From an uncultured Eubacteriales bacterium (GTDB taxonomy: Bacteria; Bacillota_A; Clostridia; Christensenellales; Aristaeellaceae): a DNA stretch of 9,052 nucleotides. Made by a program: the position numbers and the translations under genes. This document shows, piece by piece, positions 1 through 6,357 of the stretch; positions within the stretch are counted from its first letter, which is position 1, and each line of letters starts with the position of its first letter. The stretch spans positions 1-9,052 of the forward strand of contig USEE01000038.1 in NCBI GenBank assembly GCA_900553645.1, written 5' to 3'. The notes under the pieces are model-generated. The model was not told the origin of the DNA. It searched no databases and was given only the letters and a program-made list of their open reading frames with translations.

Positions 1-349
1 CCCTGCCCTTGTCAATACCCTTTTTAGCTTTTTTTCGGATTTTTTTGAACTTTTCTTTGGTTCGTGCCATTTAGGGCCTTATACGGGCATTTCAGGGGCT
101 TCAGAGGGCCTTTCTGTGGCCGGTTGAGTGCATTTTGCGTATGGCTGCATAAGCTTATCGGGCTGGAAATGGTCTTTCGATGCACTGTGAACGCCTTGGC
201 GACTGCCTGAATAATCGCCTGAACAACCGCCTTGGCGGCTGCCTGAACCGCAGTCTAAACTGCTCTGCTTCTGTTCAGACAGACAAGCGACAGATGCCAT
301 GAAGCAATCTGAAAGCCTGTGCTTCGCCTTCTGCCTCAAAATGATCTTA
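1..349. other. gene-poor left edge
   Basis: I see no convincing gene here. A 91-codon leftward frame (79-354) has no good ribosome binding site, and its Ser-Gly-Ser-Arg-Gln-Gly repetition only reflects a DNA repeat. The first 60 bases are T-rich on the + strand. The leftward strand has a perfect TTGACA at 15-10, which could be the -35 box of a gene lying off the left edge; its -10 box would fall outside the window. Bases 51-63 (TTTTCTTTGGTTC) match, in inverted orientation, the flank of the hairpin at 5413-5452. GGCC arms with a 7-base loop lie near 108-122. Confidence 0.5.
192..247. repeat. 20-base direct repeat, 36-base spacing
   Basis: CGCCTTGGCGACTGCCTGAA (192-211) recurs at 228-247 with one change, A to G in the middle. 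Each copy contains the small hairpin CGCC-TT-GGCG. A further CGCCTGAA lies between them at 216-223. The copies sit in non-coding DNA to the left of the hydrolase terminator. No function is apparent. Confidence 0.7.
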
Positions 350-393
350 CCCAAAACGAAAATCTCCCGACCGCCCTTTTCGGCAGTCGGGAG
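350..393 (-). terminator. intrinsic terminator of the NlpC/P60 hydrolase gene
   Basis: Arms CTCCCGAC (364-371) and GTCGGGAG (386-393) pair perfectly. The stem continues, after one mismatch, with GCC/GGC around the loop CTTTTC. Read leftward it is followed by ATTTTCGTTTTG, a moderately U-rich tail. It begins 15 bases past the stop codon of the leftward gene, the expected place for its transcript end. Confidence 0.8.
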
Positions 394-408
394 AAATTTA
401 ACGCATCG

Positions 409-3400
409 TCAGTCGAGGATTCTGCGGCCCCAGGAGAACACCCTGTTATAATAGCCCGAATCCAGATTGGAGATCATTACGCATCCGCCGCCCGAACTAG
501 CGTGGATGAAGTTGCCGTCCGAGATATAGATACCCACATGGTCGCTCAGGTCGTTATCCGAGATCGTGTTGAAGCACACGATGTCGCCCATCTTCAGCTC
601 GCTGCGGGTCAGGCGCTCGTAATTGTCGTCGTAGCCCTGCTGCTGCGCGCTGCGCAGGAGCGAGTAGCCGTACTTCTTAAACACAAAGCAGGTGAAGCCC
701 GAGCAGTCGAACGTATTGGGGCCGGACGTGCCGTACACGTAGGTGCAGCCCATATACTGCTTTGCCGTCGCGATTATTTTGGCGGCGGTGCTGGACGTAT
801 CGGTATCGACGGAGGTCTTGCCGTCGTACTTGGGCGCGTTGGAGCTAAACAGCGCGCTCTGAGTGCCGGGGCCGGCCACGCCGTCCACGGTCAGACCCGC
901 CTGCTTCTGGAACAGCTTTACGGCCGCCTTGGTCGCGCTGCCGAAGTCGCCGTCCGCAGTACCGCTCATGTAGCCCAGTTCGATCAGGCGCTTTTGGAGT
1001 GCCTTAACCGCGTCGCCGCTGTCGCCCTGCTCCAGCGTATCGTCGGTAGGCGTTGCGCTGGGCGCGTCGTTGTCGTACAGTACAGCCAGAGTTGTGGGGC
1101 CCGCTATGCCGTCCGCGTCCAGACCCGCCTTGCGCTGGAACGCCGCAACCGCGGTCTTGGTGGACGCGCCGAAGCTGCCGTCCGCCGTGCCGGTCATGTA
1201 GCCCAGCTCGATCAGGCGGTTCTGCAGGCGCTTAACCGCGTCGCCGCTCATGCCCTGTTTGAGCGTCACGCCGCCCTTTTCGGGCGCGTCGGATGCTTCG
1301 AGGGCTTCCTGAGTATCCACGTCGGCCACGCCAGTTACTTTAAGTCCCGCCGCCGACTGGAAGTCCATCAGCGCGGACTTAGTGCCCGTGCCGAAGTTGC
1401 CGTCCGCGCTGCCGCCCAGATAACCCAGCTCAATCAGGCGCTTCTGCAGGCTCTTTACTGCCGCGCCGCTGGAGCCCTGCCGCAGTATAACCGCGGTGTT
1501 TTCGGGGGCGTTGGATGCGTTAAGTTTGGTCTGAGTAGTCGCGCCCGCCACGCCGTCGGCGGCCAGTCCCACGGCCTTCTGGAACTTCTTAATAGCTTCT
1601 TCAGTGGTGTCGCCGAATATGCCGTCGGCGGTATCGGTCAGGTAGCCCAGTTCGCGCAGGCGCTTTTGCAGCGTCACAACCGCGTCGCCGCGATCGCCGC
1701 GCTTGAGCGTGCCGTCGGCCTTGCGGGGCGCGCTGGCCGAGAACAGCGCCGTTATCGTGGCCGAACCCGCCACGCCGTCCGCGGTTATGCCCGCGGCCTT
1801 CTGGAACTCGGCGACGGCGGCCTTAGTAGCCGGGCCGAACGTACCGTTGGCGGTTTCAGTCAGATAGCCCAGTTCGATCAGGCGCTTCTGGAGTGCCTTG
1901 ACCGAATCGCCCTTGTCGCCGTACTTCAATGTGGTGGTATCCACCTTGGTGGGCGCGTCGGTTGCAAACAGTGCGTTTATGGTCGCCGTACCGGCCACGC
2001 CGTCCGCGGTCAGACCCGCGAGCTGCTGGAATTCCTTAACGGCGGCCTTGGTTGCCTCGCCGTATGTGCCGGTCGCGCTGGTGGTCAGGTAGCCCAGTTC
2101 GATCAGGCGCTTTTGCAATTCAGTTACCGCAGTGCCCTTGTCGCCCACCTTGAGCGTGCCGCTTATCGTGTTCGCGCCCTTGGCCGGTGCATTCGCGGCG
2201 TACAGCGCAACCTGCGTCGCGTTGCCCGCCGCGCCGTCGGCGGTCAGACCCGCGGCCTTTTGGAAGTCGACCAGCGCCGACTTGGTGGCCGTGCCGAACA
2301 TGCCGGTTGCGTTGGCGGTCATGTAGCCCAGCTCGCGCAGTCTGCGCTGGAGCTTGAGCACCGCGTCGCCCGAGTCGCCGTAGGACAGCGTGGTATATTC
2401 TTCATCGAACTTGATTTCGCCCAGCGCGAACAGCTTGTTCAGCGTGCCGGTGCCCACAACGCCGTCGGCGGTCAGGCCCGCGTCCTTCTGGAACGCCTTA
2501 ACTGCGGTCTTGGTGGACGCGCCGAAGCTGCCGTCCGCGGTGCCGGCCAGGTATTTCAGTTCGATTAGGCGGCGCTGGAGTTCCTTAACATCGTCGCCCT
2601 TTGCGCCCTGCTTGTAGCTGGTGCCGGTTATGGCGTTTACGGTCAGGTGATCGCCCAGCACATAGCCCTTGCCCGACTCGGTTTCGATGCAGTACCAGTC
2701 GCCGTCCACGCCGCGCAGCATCACGCGCTGGCCGGACTTGATCTTATAAAGCAGTGACGCCGACGTGGAGCCGGTCTTGCGCACGTTCAGCGAGGACGCG
2801 GTTACTACCGCCGTGCCCCACATGGTTTTCAGCGCCGCCTGCTCGTCGTGGCTGAGTTCATATATGCACTCGGCCAGCGCATAGCCCTGCCAATCGTCAG
2901 CCGACACGAGCAGGAACGCGCCCTCCTCGCCCAGTATTTCGACCTCGTCATCGCGCTCGAGCGTCATTACGACATCGGAGCTTTCGTCCGCCTGAGCGTA
3001 TACGTTCAGCTCGTCCGCGTCAACCGCGCCCACTCGCTTTTCGGGTGCGGGCGTGTGAGTCGCGTCGTATTCGCGCTCGATCTCGTCGCCCTCGTCCGGT
3101 TCGGCAGGAGCTTCGGTTGCGTCAGCGGTCGGCTCGGCGGTGGGCTGCTCAGTCGCTTCTTCGGTCGGCTCCTCGGTCGCCGTGTCCTCGGGCGCTTTAG
3201 TCGCGTCCCCGGCGGGTGCTTCGGTCGCTTCTTCAATCGGCTCCTCAGTCGGCTCGGCGGTGGGTTCTTCGGTAGGCTCGACCGTCGGTTCAGCCGCAGT
3301 CTCGATTACGGCCTCGACAGTTTCCGCCTCGTCCTCCGTCTCGTTCAGAGCCGCCAGTATTTCGTCCACGTCCAGATCCAGCTCGATCACCAGCGCGTAG

Positions 3401-3663
3401 CCTTCCACATCGTCCTTTTCGACGCGGATGCGGCACCACTGCTCGTCCACGTCAAGAAGCTGGTATTCGTCGCCCGGCTCCAGCGTGTATACGACGCCGC
3501 TCGACTGATCGTCGTTTGCGTATACCTGCGCGCCCTCCGTCTTGAGCTTGCGTCCGTCTTTATCATTTACATGAGTATATCCGGAACCGCCAATGCCGAT
3601 CAGCAACACGACCAGCACCGCGACGGCGCGCCTTATACTGTTTCGGGAATGAGTACTTGCCAT
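409..3663 (-). CDS. secreted peptidoglycan hydrolase: SH3 x3, PG-binding x8, NlpC/P60
   Basis: This 1084-residue protein is predicted to cleave stem peptides of peptidoglycan outside the membrane. Residues 1-10 are basic, and 11-29 form one hydrophobic segment (RRAVAVLVVLLIGIGGSG) serving as signal peptide or N-terminal anchor. SH3-like domains lie near 41-95, 208-268 and 282-343. A Thr/Glu/Pro/Ala-rich linker (about 120-190, TEEPTAEPTEEP type) separates the first two. Eight PG_binding_1 repeats of about 74 residues fill 349-944, each with a version of LQKRLIELGYL...ADGxFGxxTKxAVxxFQ...ADGVAG. The NlpC/P60 domain (about 957-1084) has Cys987 in FDCSGF, His1042 in DHVGIYI and His1054 in FIHAS, a complete Cys-His-His set, so it should be active. 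The start has GGAGGT five bases upstream (3669-3674). The gene has its own promoter and terminator and is divergent from the gene at 4129. Family membership is secure; the exact cleaved bond (commonly D-Glu to diamino acid) is inference. Confidence 0.95.
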   Translation of the reverse strand: MASTHSRNSIRRAVAVLVVLLIGIGGSGYTHVNDKDGRKLKTEGAQVYANDDQSSGVVYTLEPGDEYQLLDVDEQWCRIRVEKDDVEGYALVIELDLDVDEILAALNETEDEAETVEAVIETAAEPTVEPTEEPTAEPTEEPIEEATEAPAGDATKAPEDTATEEPTEEATEQPTAEPTADATEAPAEPDEGDEIEREYDATHTPAPEKRVGAVDADELNVYAQADESSDVVMTLERDDEVEILGEEGAFLLVSADDWQGYALAECIYELSHDEQAALKTMWGTAVVTASSLNVRKTGSTSASLLYKIKSGQRVMLRGVDGDWYCIETESGKGYVLGDHLTVNAITGTSYKQGAKGDDVKELQRRLIELKYLAGTADGSFGASTKTAVKAFQKDAGLTADGVVGTGTLNKLFALGEIKFDEEYTTLSYGDSGDAVLKLQRRLRELGYMTANATGMFGTATKSALVDFQKAAGLTADGAAGNATQVALYAANAPAKGANTISGTLKVGDKGTAVTELQKRLIELGYLTTSATGTYGEATKAAVKEFQQLAGLTADGVAGTATINALFATDAPTKVDTTTLKYGDKGDSVKALQKRLIELGYLTETANGTFGPATKAAVAEFQKAAGITADGVAGSATITALFSASAPRKADGTLKRGDRGDAVVTLQKRLRELGYLTDTADGIFGDTTEEAIKKFQKAVGLAADGVAGATTQTKLNASNAPENTAVILRQGSSGAAVKSLQKRLIELGYLGGSADGNFGTGTKSALMDFQSAAGLKVTGVADVDTQEALEASDAPEKGGVTLKQGMSGDAVKRLQNRLIELGYMTGTADGSFGASTKTAVAAFQRKAGLDADGIAGPTTLAVLYDNDAPSATPTDDTLEQGDSGDAVKALQKRLIELGYMSGTADGDFGSATKAAVKLFQKQAGLTVDGVAGPGTQSALFSSNAPKYDGKTSVDTDTSSTAAKIIATAKQYMGCTYVYGTSGPNTFDCSGFTCFVFKKYGYSLLRSAQQQGYDDNYERLTRSELKMGDIVCFNTISDNDLSDHVGIYISDGNFIHASSGGGCVMISNLDSGYYNRVFSWGRRILD
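832..2619 (-). repeat. eight in-frame tandem repeats encoding PG-binding modules
   Basis: Coding repeats of roughly 222 bases each encode residues 349-944 of the hydrolase. Units begin near residues 349, 426, 503, 578, 652, 725, 799 and 876. The middle and last units are most alike, sharing the word KRLIELGY. The first unit has KYLAG in place of GYL, and unit 6 has diverged at the DADGVAG turn (KVTGVADVD). Repeats of this kind usually expand and contract by recombination, so copy number may vary among strains. Confidence 0.9.
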
Positions 3664-3720
3664 TTTTTACCTCCACAAGGTTTTTGCCTGGTTGCGCCTG
3701 TGTGGGCTTTCGTCCCATTC

Positions 3721-3749
3721 ATTATATTACAAAAGTATTGCGCTTTCAA
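3721..3749 (-). promoter_or_regulatory. sigma-A type promoter of the hydrolase gene
   Basis: Read leftward: -35 TTGAAA (3749-3744), a 17-base spacer, then a perfect TATAAT (3726-3721). Transcription would begin near 3714, giving a leader of about 50 bases before the GGAGGT ribosome binding site and the ATG at 3663. This is the best promoter match in the window and suggests strong housekeeping expression. Confidence 0.88.
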
Positions 3750-4128
3750 CCCCATTACGGGTATTTTTTGCCTTTGAATCTAATTTCGCTCATAAAGACC
3801 ATCGATTAGTCTGACAAAAGCCTTAACATTGACATACTTTCAGGCAGAATTCGGGTGGAATAGGTTTGTGTTCTTACACATATATATGTTTCATAAGGAT
3901 ATTTTAGTCCAATGCGCCTGTCGCCACGCTTTTGTCATTGATGGATGTTATACTTGCGCAAAGCGATTTTTTCGCAGGATTTTTTTGAGGGCAAGGCATT
4001 GGACACAGGCAGGTTTTCAGGCGTGTTTGCCTTTTAGTCGTTCAGGCAGCGCGAACCGACTTTCTCTGCCTAAGCCATACCAGCCGAAACCAAATGAAAT
4101 CCCTGCGCCCATTACAGGAGGTCATAAT
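3750..4128. other. divergent intergenic region / leader of the secreted protein gene
   Basis: There is no gene here; the frame of the downstream gene stays open back to 3829, but the real start is at 4129. On the + strand a perfect TTGACA lies at 3829-3834, but I find no -10 box at acceptable spacing, so the rightward promoter is unresolved. The 3' part is structured. AGTCGTTC (4036-4043) can pair with GAACCGACT (4053-4061, one bulge), while the overlapping GGCAG (4045-4049) can pair with CTGCC (4066-4070). A weak GCGA/TCGC hairpin followed by a T run lies near 3963-3986. Confidence 0.5.
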
Positions 4129-5397
4129 ATGAAGAAAAGCATTTCCGCGCTGCTTGCCGCGGCGCTTGCGGCTGCGTGGTGCGCCGCGCCGATGTGTGCG
4201 CTTGCGGATGACGCGAGCGTTTCCGTGCAGTCCGGGCAAACCGATTTCAGTGCGCAGATCGAGGCGGCGCTGAACGCGCGCACCCAGCAGCCGCCCTGTG
4301 CATTCGTCGCGGCGAGCGAGGACTTTACTGCGCTTTCCGCGTCGCGCGGCGCGTATACCGCTCAAGATTTCTTTCTATATATAAGCGGTTTCGGCGCGCT
4401 CGTCAGGCGGGCGGGCGGCAGTGATGTTGATCTGCTCCCGTCAGTGCGCGCGATCACGCATGTGAGCGACGGCTATGCGTATGTACTCATCGCGGGCGAA
4501 GCCGATTCTGCCGCTAAGGAATCAGACGGTAACGGCTGGGACACGCCTTCAGGCGACGCATACGACCATGCGCCCGACACCGGGCGGGAGCTGGCCATGC
4601 CCGCGGACTGGGCGCGCATAAGCGGCGACGGCGGCGAACCCGAGGTACTGATGAGCCGCGTGACGAGCGTACCCATCGTCACGGGCGGGTATGCGTATGC
4701 CTTAGACGAGGAAGGCCGCTTAGTACGCGGCGACATGAGCGGCGGTCTTGAGGTATTATACACGCCTGGTACTGGTGTGGAGTTAAGGCTAAGTCCCGCG
4801 CCAAGCGGTGTGATATGCGCGCGGTATGACGAGGGGCTGCTAACCGGATGCAGTCTCATAACAGCTGACAGCATACAAAGTGCGCCGCTTTGGTCTGCGG
4901 GGGCGGAATTCCACGACGGTTACGCGTTATCCTACGGGCGTGCGGACGACGGAGCCGGGCGCGCGGGACTATACATAATTGACGAAAGCGGCGACCGCTT
5001 AATCGACGCGGACGCAGGCAGTGACTGGTTAGTCGTAAACGACCATCTATACTACTGGCACGCCGACCCGGAGCAGGCATACGGTTTCCGCGACCTGATG
5101 CTCTACGCCCCGCAAGGCACGGCCTCCCCGGAACCCATCCCGGCGGGCGAACAGCTCCGCGCGCGGCTAATCGAATTTGGCGGCGCGCTCTACCTAACGA
5201 ACTACGACAGCGAGCTATACCGCATAGACGATAGCGCAAATGAGCCGGAATACATAATGGATTTAAGCGTCAACTACGACTTCAACAGCGACCTAATGCC
5301 CGATGCGATACTCTACAATGCGCCGGGCGGCTTAGGAGCGTTAATCTATCTGGACGAAGGGGACGGTTGGCGATACATTGGGGAGGTTGCGAGATAG
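4129..5397 (+). CDS. secreted protein of unknown function, propeller-like with C-terminal Dx(N)x(D) loop
   Basis: The product has 422 residues. The start is ATG 4129 because AGGAGG (4116-4121) stands seven bases upstream and the protein then opens with a classic signal peptide: MKKS, an Ala/Leu-rich core, and a likely cut after residue 26 (CALA before DD). The frame is open further upstream, but that stretch does not look coding. The mature part has repeated short patterns such as GGYAYALDEEGRL, DGYALSYG, DHLYYW, GGALYLTNYDSELYRID and ALIYLDEGDGW, typical of beta-propeller blades as in DUF5050-like surface proteins. DxNxDxxxD at residues 384-392 (DFNSDLMPD) resembles the calcium loop of FG-GAP/VCBS repeats. 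No catalytic motif is seen. It is divergent from the wall hydrolase, so an envelope role is possible but unproven. The propeller assignment rests on pattern only. Confidence 0.85.
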   Translation: MKKSISALLAAALAAAWCAAPMCALADDASVSVQSGQTDFSAQIEAALNARTQQPPCAFVAASEDFTALSASRGAYTAQDFFLYISGFGALVRRAGGSDVDLLPSVRAITHVSDGYAYVLIAGEADSAAKESDGNGWDTPSGDAYDHAPDTGRELAMPADWARISGDGGEPEVLMSRVTSVPIVTGGYAYALDEEGRLVRGDMSGGLEVLYTPGTGVELRLSPAPSGVICARYDEGLLTGCSLITADSIQSAPLWSAGAEFHDGYALSYGRADDGAGRAGLYIIDESGDRLIDADAGSDWLVVNDHLYYWHADPEQAYGFRDLMLYAPQGTASPEPIPAGEQLRARLIEFGGALYLTNYDSELYRIDDSANEPEYIMDLSVNYDFNSDLMPDAILYNAPGGLGALIYLDEGDGWRYIGEVAR

Positions 5398-5412
5398 GGA
5401 CGAAGGGGGTAC

Positions 5413-5444
5413 GGTTCTTTCTTTTTAGAAAAAAAGAAAGAACC
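5413..5444. repeat. perfect 14-bp hairpin after the secreted protein gene
   Basis: GGTTCTTTCTTTTT (5413-5426) and its exact complement (5431-5444) flank the loop AGAA. It starts 15 bases after the stop codon of the preceding gene and may mark the 3' end of that mRNA. The stem is A/T-rich, and the + strand tail is A-rich, not U-rich, so it is not a textbook intrinsic terminator. Flank GAACCAAAGAAAA (5440-5452) is found inverted at 51-63, hinting at a dispersed repeat. Confidence 0.7.
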
Positions 5445-5659
5445 AAAGAAAAACCGATTTTGTCTTTCTCCCGATTGGATTACTGTTATTCGATTTTGGG
5501 GGACGGGTTCTCTTTACAAGAGAGGCGGCTTGCGATACTGATTTAATATGCGTTTCTCGCTATGAGTCAGCGGCTTTACTGGTTTTCGTTTCTGGCTTTT
5601 ATCCCGCGATTCATTTATCTTTCTTGTTTCGGGATACCGCGAATCGGGACTTCTTTATT

Positions 5660-5703
5660 CCCCGCTTTGCGCCCGCGGTGAGTTCACCGCCACGCAAGCG
5701 GGG
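5660..5703. repeat. 44-base compound hairpin
   Basis: The outer arms CCCCGCTTTGCG (5660-5671) and CGCAAGCGGGG (5693-5703) pair with one bulged T. The inner arms GCGGTGA (5675-5681) and TCACCGC (5684-5690) pair perfectly around GT. It precedes the loop-conserved hairpins, and its downstream flank (GGGGCGGCTC) resembles the spacer that follows the next hairpin. Confidence 0.75.
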
Positions 5704-5726
5704 CGGCTCAGGATGGATTCGGGGCG

Positions 5727-5767
5727 CTTCCCGCACTTAACCATATATCGAAGTTAAGCGCGGGAAG
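5727..5767. repeat. hairpin copy 1, loop CATATATCGAA
   Basis: Arms CTTCCCGCACTTAAC (5727-5741) and GTTAAGCGCGGGAAG (5753-5767) pair at 14 of 15 positions; the one mismatch is A5735 against C5759. They enclose the 11-base loop CATATATCGAA (5742-5752). No U tract follows on either strand, so a simple terminator is unlikely. Confidence 0.85.
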
Positions 5768-5809
5768 GGGGCGGTCTGACGCGATACTGGTTTGGTTACG
5801 GGCTGCTGG

Positions 5810-5844
5810 CCCGCACTCGACCATATATCGAAGCCGAGCGCGGG
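5810..5844. repeat. hairpin copy 2, same loop, covarying stem
   Basis: Arms CCCGCACTCGAC (5810-5821) and GCCGAGCGCGGG (5833-5844) enclose exactly the same 11-base loop as copy 1. Relative to copy 1, two stem pairs changed on both sides (T-A to C-G and A-T to G-C), keeping the pairing. One further pair became A/C, and the A/C mismatch lower in the stem is retained. Confidence 0.85.
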
Positions 5845-5847
5845 AAG

Positions 5848-6291
5848 TTACCATCCGGACGCAATCTGGTTATATTCGCAGCGCTTCATTGGCCGCGCCC
5901 GCCATAAACCGGAGCGGGCGCGGCAGCTGCGCCGCATATATCGCGCTTCTGTATGAGCGTCCTCCATACTCGGAAAGCAGCGCTTTCCTGCGCGCGACGG
6001 TATGCGGTACTGTCGCGCCGTCCTTGATTCCGAATTCCGAATTCCGAATTCCGCCTCTCCCTCCCCGCTCAACGTATGATTAATCGCATCGACGAGGAGC
6101 GGCAGCTTGTATATGCCGAGCGTTTTTTCAGCGCTCTTGAGGACTTCGAGCACAAAATCTGACACGCATTTCCATAAGCGTCTTCGCATTTGCCGGGGGC
6201 GCTGATTTTTTATCGTATCGTCAGGCATCCACCCAACGCCGCTTTTTCCATTTTTCCATCCTACGTTCCACTCAATTTCGCCCATAGCCAC
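5848..6291 (-). CDS. doubtful unrecognised frame, possibly a degenerate gene
   Basis: This open leftward frame of 147 codons starts with GTG at 6291 (ATG at 6285). I do not recognise it, and no ribosome binding site is visible. The middle section, about 6190-6065, reads like protein (SDFVLEVLKSAEKTLGIYKL, then PLLVDAINHTL). It then runs into translation of the TTCCGAA heptamer repeat and the hairpin array, which is unlikely to be protein. A short rightward frame at 6076-6162 is equally open, so coding is unproven. A small gene fragment overrun by repeats is the most favourable reading. Confidence 0.2.
   Translation of the reverse strand: MAMGEIEWNVGWKNGKSGVGWMPDDTIKNQRPRQMRRRLWKCVSDFVLEVLKSAEKTLGIYKLPLLVDAINHTLSGEGEAEFGIRNSESRTARQYRIPSRAGKRCFPSMEDAHTEARYMRRSCRARSGLWRARPMKRCEYNQIASGW
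5892..5924. repeat. hairpin copy 3, related loop, different GC stem
   Basis: GCCGCGCCCGC (5892-5902) and GCGGGCGCGGC (5914-5924) pair perfectly over 11 positions. The loop CATAAACCGGA has the same length as in copies 1 and 2 and matches 8 of 11 bases, although the stem sequence differs almost completely. Its loop starts 81 bases after that of copy 2. Confidence 0.8.
6028..6053. repeat. TTCCGAA heptamer tandem repeat
   Basis: Three perfect copies of TTCCGAA (6028-6034, 6035-6041, 6042-6048) are followed by a partial TTCCG. It is a slippage-type short repeat in non-coding DNA, next to the end of the hairpin array. Confidence 0.9.
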
Positions 6292-6339
6292 AAAAAAACT
6301 GCGGTACGCAATTCTAATTACAAATCACGCTCCGCAGTT
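6292..6339 (-). terminator. intrinsic terminator of the small membrane protein gene
   Basis: Read leftward, AACTGCGG (6339-6332) pairs with CCGCAGTT (6304-6297), and the stem runs straight into a run of seven Ts (6298-6292). The loop is long (27 bases) and AT-rich. It lies 18 bases past the stop codon at 6358. This is the best terminator in the window. Confidence 0.88.
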
Positions 6340-6357
6340 ACATTTCATCAGTCGCGT

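Larger units (their letters stand above)
5509..6012. repeat. degenerate tandem array of hairpins and spacer motif
   Basis: This non-coding stretch consists of hairpins joined by a related spacer. The spacer GGCGGCTTGCGATACTG (5524-5540) recurs as GGCGGTCTGACGCGATACTG (5770-5789), more weakly as GGACGCAATCTGG (5857-5869), and as GCGGTACTG (6004-6012). Hairpins lie at 5509-5523 (TCTCTT/AAGAGA), 5660-5703, 5727-5767, 5810-5844 and 5892-5924. The hairpin loops starting at 5742, 5822 and 5903 are spaced 80 and 81 bases apart. A fourth loop-like word, CATATATCG, is at 5935-5943. I do not recognise a named element. Confidence 0.7.

Noticed and set aside
319..2568. 749-codon rightward frame opposite the hydrolase
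   Set aside because: It is a shadow of the repeat-rich leftward gene: its protein is a monotonous repetition mirroring the PG-binding modules, has no ribosome binding site and starts inside a terminator region.
2848..3777. 309-codon rightward frame opposite the hydrolase N-terminus
   Set aside because: Its Gly/Arg/Phe-rich repetition is the antisense of the Thr/Glu/Pro linker, and it runs over the real gene's start, ribosome binding site and promoter.
3829..3860. rightward promoter starting with TTGACA at 3829
   Set aside because: No -10 box occurs at 16-18 bases, so the perfect -35 alone is not enough.
5413..5444. intrinsic terminator call for the A/T hairpin
   Set aside because: The stem is not GC-rich and is followed by A-rich sequence on the + strand; I recorded it as a hairpin repeat only.
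5727..5924. CRISPR array
   Set aside because: The repeated units are hairpins about 80 bases apart with related spacers, not identical direct repeats with unique spacers, and no cas gene is present.
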